The notes beneath the pieces are model-generated. The model worked only from the letters and a program-made list of their open reading frames with translations. It was not told the DNA's origin and did not search any database. Shown in pieces: positions 22,691-32,800 of a stretch of DNA of 64,000 nt (positions within the stretch are counted from its first letter, which is position 1; each line of letters opens with the position of its first letter). The DNA is from Deinandra increscens subsp. villosa. Its lineage: Eukaryota; Streptophyta; Magnoliopsida; Asterales; Asteraceae. Location of the stretch: positions 41,146,922 through 41,210,921 of the forward strand of contig JBCNJP010000025.1 of the NCBI GenBank assembly GCA_039602395.1, in the 5' to 3' direction. Made by a program: the position numbers and the translations under genes.

Positions 22691-23838
22691 TGTCACACCC
22701 CCAATTTCCACTAACGGAGTTTTACCGTGTGGGGTGTTAGTAAACTAGGATCCAAGTCCATTAGTTACACCAAACAACCAATAAATATCAAAAGATTTTC
22801 ATTATGTTAAAATATAATATAAATTCAGAGTTTTACAAAATGCGGAAGTATAAACAAAAGGTTTAGTATTAACATGAAACATTGTTATTTGAAATAACGT
22901 AACTTGCATAGAAAACCATAACATGGTCTTAAGGGCTTATGCATGCATACCCGTGGTACTCGAACACCTACGGCCTGAGAGAAACATGTTTAAAGAGGAA
23001 GTGTCAACCAAGAGGTTGGTGAGTTCACATAAGTGCATATCTACAACTAGTATAGATATGCAGTACGAATACTACAGTTTTATTCGTAGTTCAGTATGTA
23101 TATTACAAGTACAATCCATATCGTAGGTAGCTAGACTAAGTTCATGTCACTAAGACGTTCGCAACCGAAGCTGACTGATAAAGTGTAGGAATTTATCCTT
23201 ACGTGTTTTTGCCTTCCCCGCGTCTACCCGATCACGGTAAGTTTAGGCTGACATTGTCCTCAATCCGACCGCCAGTCATGTGGTTCATCTCGTGCCCGCT
23301 GAGTGGGGTTTGTCAGACCATAGTAGTACTACCCAATATCCCCTCGCTATTTACTACTAACGGTTTGATATAGTAAGGGCTTGAAAGATAAAGCATTTTA
23401 CGTGAACATGTGATATATACTGGATTTCTACTTTAATCATTTATCAAAAGTTGTCGTGTTATCACCCTAACCCGGGTGTAACGTGTTTGTGTGTGTTATC
23501 GTTCAAACCCGACGTAACGTAAGAGGTTGTGTAACTCACCTTAGGGTGCACAGCAATTCCAGATAAGTAACACTGCAAGTAGCAATTAACGTTCTTGTGT
23601 AATCTACAAAGCACCTAATGAACATATATGCATAAGTGTGTGTTCAATCGGAATGGCTAGGTCTAGACCAACGGTGAGAATAAGTAATGTCATAAGATGA
23701 CATGTGACACGAAGAATATCACTAAGTCCTAAATGTGTCGAGGATGGAGCATAGCCGAAAACATGACGATCACGAACGTCAAAAAAAGAATTAAAAAGTA
23801 TATAATAATATCAATCCGTGAAGTTGAATGATTAAATA

Positions 23839-23840
<2 letters not shown>

Positions 23841-23883
<43 letters not shown>
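23841..23883. repeat. (TA)n microsatellite
   Basis: About 21 uninterrupted TA units lie inside the solo LTR. Confidence 0.95.
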
Positions 23884-23885
<2 letters not shown>

Positions 23886-24327
23886 CCAAATATATAATTT
23901 TATCAATAACGAGAACCCAAAATACACTTATATAATTATATTTTTTATTTAAATAGGTATCTAATGTTGAGAATGGTTATTTATATCTAAGATACAACAA
24001 AACGTATTATTCGTGAACGCATATTCTGTCTGTTATAGAGATTTCCCAAAAAACGTTCATTTTATATCTTTAAACACGTAAATACACACATGTTTATATT
24101 TATGTCCAAAATACACATTTTTATAATTTAACATCGAGTCACCAACTAGTATATATGTATATATTGTGATGAAGGTTTGTGTTATTTAAAAACGGGTTTA
24201 CTATCAAAATAAATATTCCTACAAGGGTTCCACGGGTCCATAATATCATTGAGAGTGATCAGTTGGTGGTTTTCATGTCAAACCCTATCCAAAAACACAA
24301 CACAGAAAAATAAAGAAAAGAAAATGG

Positions 24328-24403
24328 AGGTCACTGAGTTTCGAACTCGTGACCTCTACCTTTACATATCAACGCACTAGCCATCGGGCTAACGACCGAG
24401 TTA
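24328..24403 (-). other. tRNA-like / hairpin segment in solo LTR, copy 1
   Basis: On the minus strand a TAGCCCGATGGCTAGTG stretch resembles an A box or D arm. A T-arm-like GAGTTCGAAACTC follows about 45 bases later. On the + strand 24328-24355 folds into a 12 bp stem (AGGTCAC + GAGTT) with one bulged T and a TCG loop. It could be a decayed tRNA or SINE head. The T-stem pairs poorly, so a functional tRNA is unlikely. Confidence 0.4.
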
Positions 24404-24481
24404 TGTTACAGGTTCGAAAAGTTATGTTTTAACTATTTGGTGGACCTGGAACGGACCACTAAACAAGGCAGAAAAAAATAT

Positions 24482-24562
24482 GGGGTTTGTCGGGATTTGA
24501 ACCTGCGTCTCTTCGTTGCAACAGAAAACGCCAACCACCCGGGCACTTGAGTGTTTGTTAAT
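24482..24562 (-). other. tRNA-like segment in solo LTR, copy 2
   Basis: The minus strand contains GGTTCAAATCC (24493-24503), matching the pol III B-box consensus GGTTCGAATCC at all but one position. A GCCCGGGTGGTTGGCG stretch resembling an A box lies about 40 bases upstream. It lies about 130 bp from copy 1 on the same strand. I read it as a tRNA pseudogene or SINE-derived promoter; no CCA tail or clean cloverleaf is visible. Confidence 0.45.
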
Positions 24563-25874
24563 GGAATGAACAACATAATATATAATCAATCCGGGTCGGG
24601 TGTCATCTTCTTCCTTAAAAAGAAACCTAATCACCCGACCACCATTGATGGATACATAAGGTTTTACAGAAGCTTGTATGGACGATCAAATAAACTATGG
24701 ATACACATAACAGATATAACAGGGGTTTTAGGATTACCTTAGATCCAAAACGAACTCTGAACAGCTCACTAACGATGAACACGATCGGAGACTCGTACAC
24801 GAACTTTGACATCGGAGACTATCTCCTATCCCTATGTTGCTACCGTGTGCTCGTGGCTAATGTGATGTTAATCCGATGGTTACGCCAGCCCAAATGGTGG
24901 TGCAATAACATCAATTACAAAGATCAGAGGTGATCAGAGTCCTGGGGAGCGATGTCATCGAAATGGAGGTCCAGGGGTGTTCTTTCGGTGAAAGGGAATT
25001 CAAATGAGTATGAGTTGGTGTGATATGTTGATTAATCCGATCGATAGGTTATAACCGGTGAGTGATTAATCGGCAATGAAGGCAAAGTTTAAAGCCGACA
25101 GTCAGTTGCTAAAGTTATAAGGTCGGACTACATTAAATCATGTGTGGTCCCAATGACCAAACACACCCTCAAATTTGGGAGTTTGACATACCAGACCCAC
25201 AGTGTTTTAAATAAAAGAAACCAAGTTTCGGAAATTACCAACAAGTATCTCAAAGTTTATAAATCTCTAAGAAACTTCAACGAAGTTAACGGAACTAACC
25301 TGGATGACGAGTGAACGATTGAATATCAACACATGATTAACGCGAGACGTTTATAAGATATAAACATTGTATCTTACACATAAAATCACGAATAATAATC
25401 CATAATTATTTATTTTAACTTCACATAAAATCATATATTTATACGTTCAAAAATTTATATGAACTCACAAAACGCTACATATAATTATGTGATATCTTGT
25501 CACATAAGATCATAGAATCAATTACGTGAATGTATATACATATAGCACATGAAATCATAAGTATAATTGTCACAGAAAATGATAAAACGTTCACATAAAA
25601 CTCATAACGTATGATTTATATACAGTCCTAGAATATCGAACATCTAGACTTAAGTGCATGCCCGCATAGTGATGTTTACACAAACCCCTAGATAATAAAG
25701 CCAACACAAGTCAATCTCATAAATATTCATACACTTTTATATCAGTTTAGGTTTAGACTAATTCAGGAAAGGACCTGAAAAGTCGGGTTGTCACATACAT
25801 GACACGTAACGTCAACTATTCTAGTTAACTAAGATAACGGAAGTTATTAACGGAGTTAACCTGGAAATTACCAT

Positions 25875-26342
25875 TTGTCACAAGCACACCCCGTGTTTAG
25901 TCAGACACGGGTCGTTCCGCCCCACGACATGCAACCAGGAGCACCGCCTACCATTGTGTCTCTCATGAACCAAGTCTTGACATTGCGAGCCGACCTAGAC
26001 GAGGCTTACGAGAAAGTCCTGGAGCTTAACGACCGAGTTAATTTCCTGACAGTTGCTTTTGTGTTCTTGGCAGGATGCATGTCGACTTTCAGTGAAAGGC
26101 TCGGACCCATACTAGAGCCTACTTTTGTGCCTTCGGATACCCCTTGGCCCGAAGATGAGGTGCTTGGAGACATGACCTTTATGTCACACATACTGGAGGA
26201 CGACATGCTGGCCGATGTCACGGTGTTGGACAACATGCTTGCAGACGTCCCGGTGCTGGATGAGGTGGCTGATAACTTCATCATCAACCTAGACGACGAA
26301 GAGGATCTCGCACAGCTCCCGCACAACCATGTGGGACAGTAG
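25875..26342 (+). CDS. Athila extra ORF (unknown function)
   Basis: The open frame has 155 codons starting MSQAHPVFSQTRVVPPHDMQ. A predicted helical stretch (VLTLRADLDEAYEKVLELND) is followed by a hydrophobic segment FLTVAFVFLAGCMS and an acidic tail rich in Asp/Glu (DMLADV repeated, DDEEDLAQL). It lies downstream of Athila pol, where Athila elements often carry an extra or env-like ORF. I cannot recognise a domain. The Met start may be inside a longer, now broken, frame. Confidence 0.5.
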   Translation: MSQAHPVFSQTRVVPPHDMQPGAPPTIVSLMNQVLTLRADLDEAYEKVLELNDRVNFLTVAFVFLAGCMSTFSERLGPILEPTFVPSDTPWPEDEVLGDMTFMSHILEDDMLADVTVLDNMLADVPVLDEVADNFIINLDDEEDLAQLPHNHVGQ

Positions 26343-27590
26343 GAGGCATCCTCGGTGTGAAGCTTTTGTGGAACCATGGAGTACGAGTAAGAGTATGAAC
26401 AATAAGGTAGTTTGTTGACACTTGCATGATGCTTGTTGACCGATGAATCCCCACTAGCGGGATTATTTTGATATGTTCTAGAAATTACAATTCATAAATC
26501 TTGGGTCGATTGTAATTTCTGAAACATGTATCTTGATGACTACTTGACTATGACTATGTTATGATTACTCTTTATTGTCTACTTGGATTAGTTTATATTC
26601 TCGTAGTTAGTTTAATAATTATGTCATGAGCAGATTTGAATGCATGTTCTGGCTTTATAATCTGATTCGGACCAGAAGGTCAGGATGTCTGGCGTGGTAA
26701 CCATTCCACGAGACGCAAAGTCAGAAAACAGAGGAATTGCTGCCAAAATTTTCCAAAACCCAAAACTATATATTATTGTCATTGTCTATAATTTACTAAC
26801 GTACGAGTACATTGAGGGCAATGTGCATTTTAAGTGTGGGGACGGGAAAATTATGGGCGAACTTCTTTCAAAACCTAAACAGTTGCCTTGTCTGATATCG
26901 AGCCCAACACAAAACTTTTTCAAAATAAGCCTTGATAACTTCCCAAAATTTTCAAAACTTTGTTGCCCAAAACGGAACGATACATATAAAAGTTTTTCCT
27001 CCCGAATTTAGAAGATTTCAAATTCCATTGAATTATGAATAAGTATTCTAAAAATAAAATGAAATATTCCTTTATGGCAAAATGAACATATTTATTTTTA
27101 GAAAAACTTATTTTTCTCTTTCTCCCGTGTCAGTGAGAATTTGAGCCTAAAATATAGCATGATCACCTATATACATACTTATTCCCTAAATCACGAGAGA
27201 AACCTGGTGATTCGACAGAGGTAGAACTTGGCATGTGTATGCGTCCCGAGATGGAAAAAATTGGGAACATTTATGTAAATGACTGAGGCACCTAGGAATT
27301 CCCGCCATCCGCTTCCTTAACCCTTTTCCTTCACTCCACAAAATTCCCCTAGTTAACCCCCTTTGAGCCTCAGCCTTTCATTTCTAAACTCTTTTTATTT
27401 TGCAAAATCACCCACTACTGCAAAATAACACATCCCTTTTTATTTCTATATTTTGTTTTTCGTAAAAAGCAGGTCTTTCATGAGAAATTCAACCCTATGA
27501 CTTTCCCCAAGCAAAATAAAGCTGTAATGTTGATCTGAAGGTCCTGGATCTACATTTAGATGCCGTTACCTTTTGTCTATGAAAAAAGAG
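26343..27590 (+). other. Athila 3' internal region and possible LTR start
   Basis: Non-coding sequence here includes GTACATTGAGGGCAATGTGC and TTTAAGTGTGGGGACGGGAA near 26805-26850, the word pair that precedes the 3' LTR in this gypsy group. A related word (TTTAAGTGTGGGGATATTTG) occurs at 36961-36978. I cannot fix where the LTR starts or ends. A short frame at 26685-27011 shows no domain. Confidence 0.5.
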
Positions 27591-27591
27591 A

Positions 27592-27594
<3 letters not shown>

Positions 27595-27638
<44 letters not shown>
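27595..27638. repeat. (TA)n microsatellite left of MITE 1
   Basis: About 22 TA units directly abut the GGGG terminus of the MITE-like element. Confidence 0.95.
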
Positions 27639-27641
<3 letters not shown>

Positions 27642-28407
27642 GAAGGATCAAATAAAAACAAGATGTTATTGCGAAAACACGAAAACAAATATTAAAACCT
27701 CTATAACTCCCTCATACGCTAATATTTTTTTTAAAAATTTGCACCAAAAGTCTTAAAATTATGTCACCTTTAATTCTGGGAAAAAAAACTAAACATTTAA
27801 ATTTTCGTGATTTTTTTATTATTGCACATGTGCAATAATACGTATTAATTATATTACACATGTGCAGTATTAACAAAAAGAACGTTAATTTTTTTTTAAC
27901 TTTTTACAGAATTAAAGATAACAGAATTATAAGATTTATGGTGTAATTTTTTATGAAAAATATTAACGTATGAAAAAGTTATAGAGGTTTTTATATTATT
28001 GCACATGTTCAATAATAATTTACTATTGCACATGTGCAATAATAAAAAAATAAAAAAAACGTTGAATTTTTTTTTATTTTCTCCAGAATTAAAGATAACA
28101 GAATTATAAGATTTATGGTGCAACTTTTTATATTAAAAAATTAAAATATGAAAAAGTTATAAAGGTTTTAATTATTATTGCATATGTGCAGTAATAATAA
28201 AAAAAATTATTGCACATGTGCAATAATAATTTTTTTTAAAAAAACTTGATTTTTTTAAAAATTTTTTCCAGAACTAAAGATAACATAATTTTAAGGATTT
28301 TGGTGCAATTTGTTTTAAAAAATATTAACGTATGAAAAAGTTATAGAGGTTTTAATATTTGTTTTCGTGTTTTCGCAATAAAAGTTGTTTTCACATGAAC
28401 CTTACCC
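27639..28407. mobile_element. Microsatellite-flanked MITE 1 (Micron-like)
   Basis: Starts GGGGAAGG and ends CCTTACCC, with (TA)n on both sides. Terminal inverted repeats extend some 70 bp: GCGAAAACACGAAAACAAAT near the left end is matched in inverse near the right. The interior is made of a repeated module (AATTAAAGATAAC..., TATGAAAAAGTTATAGAGG) and about six copies of the palindrome TTGCACATGTGCAA or variants. There is no coding capacity. Rice Micron elements are known MITEs with this (TA)n target preference; homology to them is not claimed. Confidence 0.75.
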
Positions 28408-28409
28408 TA

Positions 28410-28453
<44 letters not shown>
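28408..28453. repeat. (TA)n microsatellite between MITE 1 and MITE 2
   Basis: An almost pure TA run, with one TG interruption near 28415, abuts both elements. Confidence 0.95.
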
Positions 28454-28456
<3 letters not shown>

Positions 28457-29111
28457 GAAGGATCCTGCGAAAACACCCTTTTTTTGTGAGAACCGCGTAA
28501 ACAAATCTTAAAACCTACATAACTTTTTCATACGTTAATATTTTTTTTAAAAATTAGCACCAAAAGTCTTCAAATTATATTATCTTTAATCCTATAAAAG
28601 TTTTAAAAAACTTAACGCTTTTTTTTATTTTTTTAAATATTTTTTTTTTGTGGTGCATATGTGCATCACAAAAAAAACTCATACATTTAAGATGAGTTAA
28701 TATTTTTTTTTCTTAGTCGCACCATATATCATATATTTTCATCATTTTTTTTGCGTTTTTATTAAATGATGCACATGTGCATCATACCAAAAAAATGCTC
28801 ATACATGTGATATACATTAATAGTTTAAAAAGAAATTGCACCCTAAATCTTATAGTTGTGTTATCTTTAGATTTAAAGAAAAAAGTAGCATTTTATAACT
28901 TTTTTTAATTATATGATGCACATGTGCATCACACTGGGAAAAAAAACGTTCAGTTTTTTTTTTAATATTTTGCTCCAGATTTAAAGATAACGTAATTCTA
29001 AGACTTTTGGCGCAAATTTTATGAAAAATCGTTAACGTATGAAAAAGTTACGTGAGTTTTAATATGTGTTTTCGCAGTTTTCACAAAAAGATGTGTTTTC
29101 GCAGGATCCTA

Positions 29112-29115
<4 letters not shown>
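28454..29115. mobile_element. Microsatellite-flanked MITE 2 (Micron-like)
   Basis: Starts GGGGAAGGATCCTGCGAAAA and ends with the inverted counterpart TTTTCGCAGGATCCTAACCC; the imperfect inverted repeat continues for about 45 bp. The interior shares the modules of MITE 1 (AAAGATAAC..., ACGTATGAAAAAGTTA). Its reiterated palindrome is GATGCACATGTGCATC or variants (near 28654, 28767, 28916) instead of TTGCACATGTGCAA. Confidence 0.78.
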
Positions 29116-29156
<41 letters not shown>

Positions 29157-29243
29157 TAATATATAATATATAATATATATAATATATATAATATATATAT
29201 ATATATATTATATATATAATATTATATATATATTATATATATA
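29116..29243. repeat. Complex TA / AATATATA satellite
   Basis: TA repeats are interrupted by AATATA and ATTATA words, forming several internal palindromes, between MITE 2 and the next element. Confidence 0.9.
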
Positions 29244-30854
29244 GGGCAAGGAATAAATATTAACCAATGCTTAAGGGAATAACCCATTAACCACCATCTA
29301 ATGGTTGGAAAAATTCAGATTTCATTAGATCTTGCCATTTGTCATTTCTTTTTTTTAATAGAAAAGGGCAAATCTGTCAATGCACATAATCACATAAAAC
29401 ACTCCCTTCATTTTAAAAAGCCTATAACTTTTTTATACTTTGTCGGATTTTTATAAAAATTGCTCCATTAAACTCGTCGCATTTTTCTCTTTAATCTTAG
29501 TATAGTCTCGACGCTTTTTATTATCGTTTTCTCAGACGTACGATGTAGCACTAGTGTTACAACGACTAACATCATTGTTATAACTATTAACAATGAAAAA
29601 AATTACATCCATACACTCATAACCTGTAGCATCGATGTTTCTACTTAAGTACAACTACATATGCATATATTACAACCTACAAATGCATTAATATGCATAT
29701 AAACACTGATGTTATAACAATTAACAGCATCGTGATAACCAGTAGCATCAATGTTTCTACTTAAATAGAAATGCATATGCATATATTACAACCTATAAAT
29801 ACATCAATATACATATAAACATTAATGCTATAACAATTAATAGCATTGTGATAATCGATAGCACCGCTACCATCAAGATTCAAGTCATCATTAATTAATC
29901 AAATGTATTAACAATTGACATCGTTCATACCCTTTCCAAATTTGTCATATCCTAAAAATAATTGAGTGTCATCAACATCAAACCATCATCGTTCTCATCA
30001 ACATCATCTAAAACTCAAATAAAAAAAACAAGAGATTTGAAAATGAGACAACATCACCAATACAAAATGAATTTCATCCAAGACCAATACAAACTGAAAT
30101 CCCTTTTTATATAGAATTTCCATTACCTTATTTACATTTGAAAAAACTATAAACTTAAAAAAGTAAACCAAAAACAAACCAACGAAAAAATGGTACCAGG
30201 GGAATGGAAACATTACCTTCTCCATTCTCAAATCTGAAAAAAAAAACAAAATCAGATTTTGAACCCTCAAATGGAGTGCCAACAGGTTCTCTAACCCGCC
30301 TACCGAAGCTCCGCCGATGAAACCCACCGGAGCAAGCGCGTCTCCGGAGGTGAGGTAAGGCCGTAAGGGAAGCCATCGATGTCACGTGAAGAAGACGACT
30401 GGCGGAGCGGACGAAGCGAGGGCGTCTCATACATGTAGCAGGCGGAGCGGGTGAAATGACGACGGGATCCTCATGGAAAAGGATTCGAAGAGGTCGATTG
30501 CGAGGGGGAGGCTGTGGGTGGGGTGAGGTGGACGGTGAATTCGAGGTTGGAGGGGCGATTGTAAGGGTGGCGGCGCTGCATATCTCCGGTGGAGGTGGGG
30601 GAAGAAGTGAAGGTAAGGCATCTAGGGTTTTTGGAGAAGAAAGAGAGATCCAGAATTCTCTTTAATTTTCATACAGACGTGTTTTTAAAAAAAGGGATCT
30701 TGAAAGATATTTTATGGTGGTGTAAAAGTACCAAGTTACCCCTCACTCCATCTCCACCATTCATTCAAATCTGTTTACTTTATATTATATGAAGGGTTGA
30801 GATTTAGTTAGTTGGTTATGACACTAAGAGAGAGTTATTATATATTCCCATTCC
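29244..30854. mobile_element. Third (TA)n-flanked element carrying gene-like sequence
   Basis: It lies between two TA runs, begins GGGCAAGGAATAAATATTAA and ends with TTATATATTCCCATTCC. The ends are only weakly complementary, so inverted termini are not secure. The AT-rich left part (29280-30000) has internal near-duplicates: ATGCATATATTACAACCTA occurs near 29662 and 29777. The right part (30290-30660) is GC-rich and gene-like. No transposase is present. Confidence 0.45.
30155..30665 (-). pseudogene. Gene-like first-exon fragment inside the TA-flanked element
   Basis: On the minus strand a pyrimidine-rich leader with AAAAACCCTAG (a telo-box word common in plant 5' UTRs) precedes an ATG at 30621. 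The short frame (64 codons, PPPLQSPLQPRIHRPPHPTH) ends at 30427. A second, Arg-rich frame starts at 30430 (MRRPRFVRSASRLLHVTSMA) and runs into a T-rich, intron-like stretch. GC content is far above the surroundings. It looks like a captured 5' UTR plus exon 1 of a host gene; the parent is not recognised. Confidence 0.4.
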
Positions 30855-31483
30855 TATATATATATATAATATATATATATATACTATATAATATATATTC
30901 ATCAAAATGGCATTTTGGTAATATAGGCATCTTAAAATTTAAGACGCGTACAAACATTTCAACACCATGTACAACTTGGAAAAGCTATCATCCCTTTCAT
31001 CGGAGACCCGCTTACCTTCAACCTCCCTTTCTCAAATTAAGCCCTAATTTCATACTAGACACAATTTGCAGAGTTTCAGTACCCGAATTCGGAAAAGAAA
31101 CAAACGAATCTCCTCTTATAGAAATATTCATCTTTTCTTTCAATCTTCACCGTAGAAGCGAACACGAATTGGGTAATCAGATTTGAGTTGAGGCGTTAAG
31201 AGCTTGCGGCATTAGCAGAAATCGCAACCAGAAATTCTCGACCGGTCTTCATCGCAACCATAAATCTGTAAGCAAACCAGACTATCTCCTTATTTGAGTA
31301 AATGTTTCAATTGCTTTTCATTTTTAAAAGTCCAAGAAACCTAATCTACGAAACTAGAATTTTGAAATTCAAAATTCGAATTGGCTTTATACAGGCACTT
31401 CCAGACTTTCAGTATTCTATATGAGATAAACCTAAAGTCGATTTCATTAATTCTTGATATCGTTGTTCATCTTTTGGCTCTCA

Positions 31484-31530
31484 GATTGGAAGGCCAAGCT
31501 GAACGAACCTGCAGCAGATACCTATTACAT
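31484..31530 (+). pseudogene. Short fragment resembling a DDX6/RH8-type DEAD-box helicase
   Basis: The + strand encodes DWKAKLNEPAADTYY directly after an intron-like CTCAG. In plant RH6/RH8/RH12 helicases a similar DWKA(K/Q)L-x-PPADTRY segment precedes the Q motif. Only about 15 residues match before the reading diverges. The upstream 30960-31270 looks like a 5' UTR plus intron. This is a weak identification from memory of the family. Confidence 0.35.
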
Positions 31531-31960
31531 TGTTGTTGATTGTGAAGGTTTATACATTTCTTATATAATTTTTTTTTCTTAGTATAATGTCTGTAAATGT
31601 CTATATCAGTTTTTTGGTTTAAAAGTCTTACGATTCTGGTATGTGTTCCCACTTCTAGATATGGTTTTCGAAGGTGTTTGGATGTGTTTTTTCATATTGT
31701 TACTTGAAAATCAGAATTAGAAATTCATTATCCAATAATCGTTTTTGTGATCCAAATTATCGGTAGAAAACCAAAAATATGGAAATCAGGTAGTAACGCA
31801 GGTCAATTACTTATTTTGGAAGAACTCCCTCAGCCCATTGAACTTGAATACTGATTACAAACTTGAATACTGATTATGTGTGTTTAGAAATTTTGAATAT
31901 TGATTATGTGTATTTTTAGAAATATTGAATGCTAATGTGCTTTTCTTCTTCATTAATCAG

Positions 31961-32800
31961 GTTTTACAACAACCTCAATTACATAGACAAAATCATCACA
32001 TGATTTATAGAGACAAGTTCTCTTTCGTGGCATCTAGATTTAAGGTATGCTTATATCATCTATGTTAAGTCCATATCCCAGCTAATTTTTTTGAGGATGC
32101 TAACAAACCTTTTAGACTTTGTTTTGTTAGTTAATTGTTGAAATTCGTAGTGGTTTTGATATTCATACTTTTTGTTCTTTCATGATTATAGCAACAACTA
32201 CAAGCTCTCATGGATATTCTCAGTTCAATAGAGCCTCATTACTTCGGTAGTGTGAAGCCAAACTCACTGAATCGACCTCAAAAGTTTGAAAATCAAAGCG
32301 TTTTACATCAGCTACATTGTGGGCTCACCGGGTCAGTGGCATCATATTCCTTTCCACTCACTGTTATCGCATTTTTTTACGTTTTGTATCAATAGTAACA
32401 TGTACCTTTATGTATTCCTGATTCTACATTACTTGATCCATTTTATGTGAGGACTATTTTTATCAAATGAGTGGAATACACACTTCATACTTTTTATGGT
32501 GTAGTGATATCTATTCTTTGTAGGGTGTTTTGGAGACTGTCCGAATAAGCCATGCTGGTGATCCTACTTAAAAAAACTTATCACGAGTTTGTAGGTAGGT
32601 TTGGGATTATAGCCATGGAAGTTATGAATGGATGGTAAGTCTAAAGCACGATTGCTGAGTTGGACCAAATTTAATATACTCAAAGGAAGTTTATTTTCTA
32701 ATACTGCAAGGACCCTTGGCATGAAAAAATATAATGCTTAATTGGGAATTGCAGCTACGATGGACGAGCAATGACATTGGTGCAGTCAGAAGGTTTTAGT
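31961..32800 (+). pseudogene. Captured exons of a class XI myosin motor domain
   Basis: Four exon-like pieces are separated by intron-like sequence with AG acceptors. 31961-32044 ends KFSFVASRFK. 32192-32321 reads QQLQALMDILSSIEPHYFGS, then VKPNSLNRPQKFENQSVLHQ. 32524-32634 reads GVLETVRISHAGDPT, then after a 1-base frame change TYHEFVGRFGIIAMEVMNG. 32755 onward reads YDGRAMT. The pieces correspond in order to the plant myosin XI segment around the CVKPN...RCGGVLEAVRIS region of the motor. The donor after exon 2 is lost. Introns are retained, so capture was at the DNA level. Confidence 0.75.

Larger units (their letters stand above)
22691..25795 (-). repeat. 3.1 kb solo LTR of a gypsy element
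   Basis: The + strand begins TGTCACACCC and ends GGGTTGTCACA, with no primer binding site or coding sequence on either side. Athila-like sequence lies on both flanks. The flanking pentamers are AACAT (22686-22690) and TACAT (25796-25800), one mismatch from a perfect target duplication. The termini and the AAGAGGTTGGTGAGTTCACA segment near 23010 relate it to the 5.1 kb LTR at 7349-12473 in the same orientation. This is best explained by LTR-LTR recombination. Nothing else of coding nature is seen in it. Confidence 0.8.
12474..27590 (+). mobile_element. Athila-type Ty3/gypsy element, outermost layer, broken by three insertions
   Basis: Plus-strand pol pieces follow the gypsy order PR-RT-RNaseH-IN (12474-15893, resuming 21868-22030). 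They have the Athila/Tat-type sequence GWRVCIDYRRLDDATRKDHF and EGDKVLLYNSRLRLFPGKLK. A 3' region with CACGCCCCGTG motifs, an extra ORF (25875-26342) and the Athila-like word TTTAAGTGTGGGGA (about 26832-26845) follows. It is interrupted by the long-LTR gypsy element (left of 12474), the gag-only element (15899-21867) and the solo LTR (22691-25795). The 5' part is outside the window. The 3' end is uncertain and is placed before the (TA)n run at about 27594. Confidence 0.85.

Noticed and set aside
28454..29115. Classical Stowaway/Tc1-mariner MITE
   Set aside because: TA flanks are microsatellites rather than a single TA duplication and the termini are GGGGAAGG rather than CTCCCTCC.
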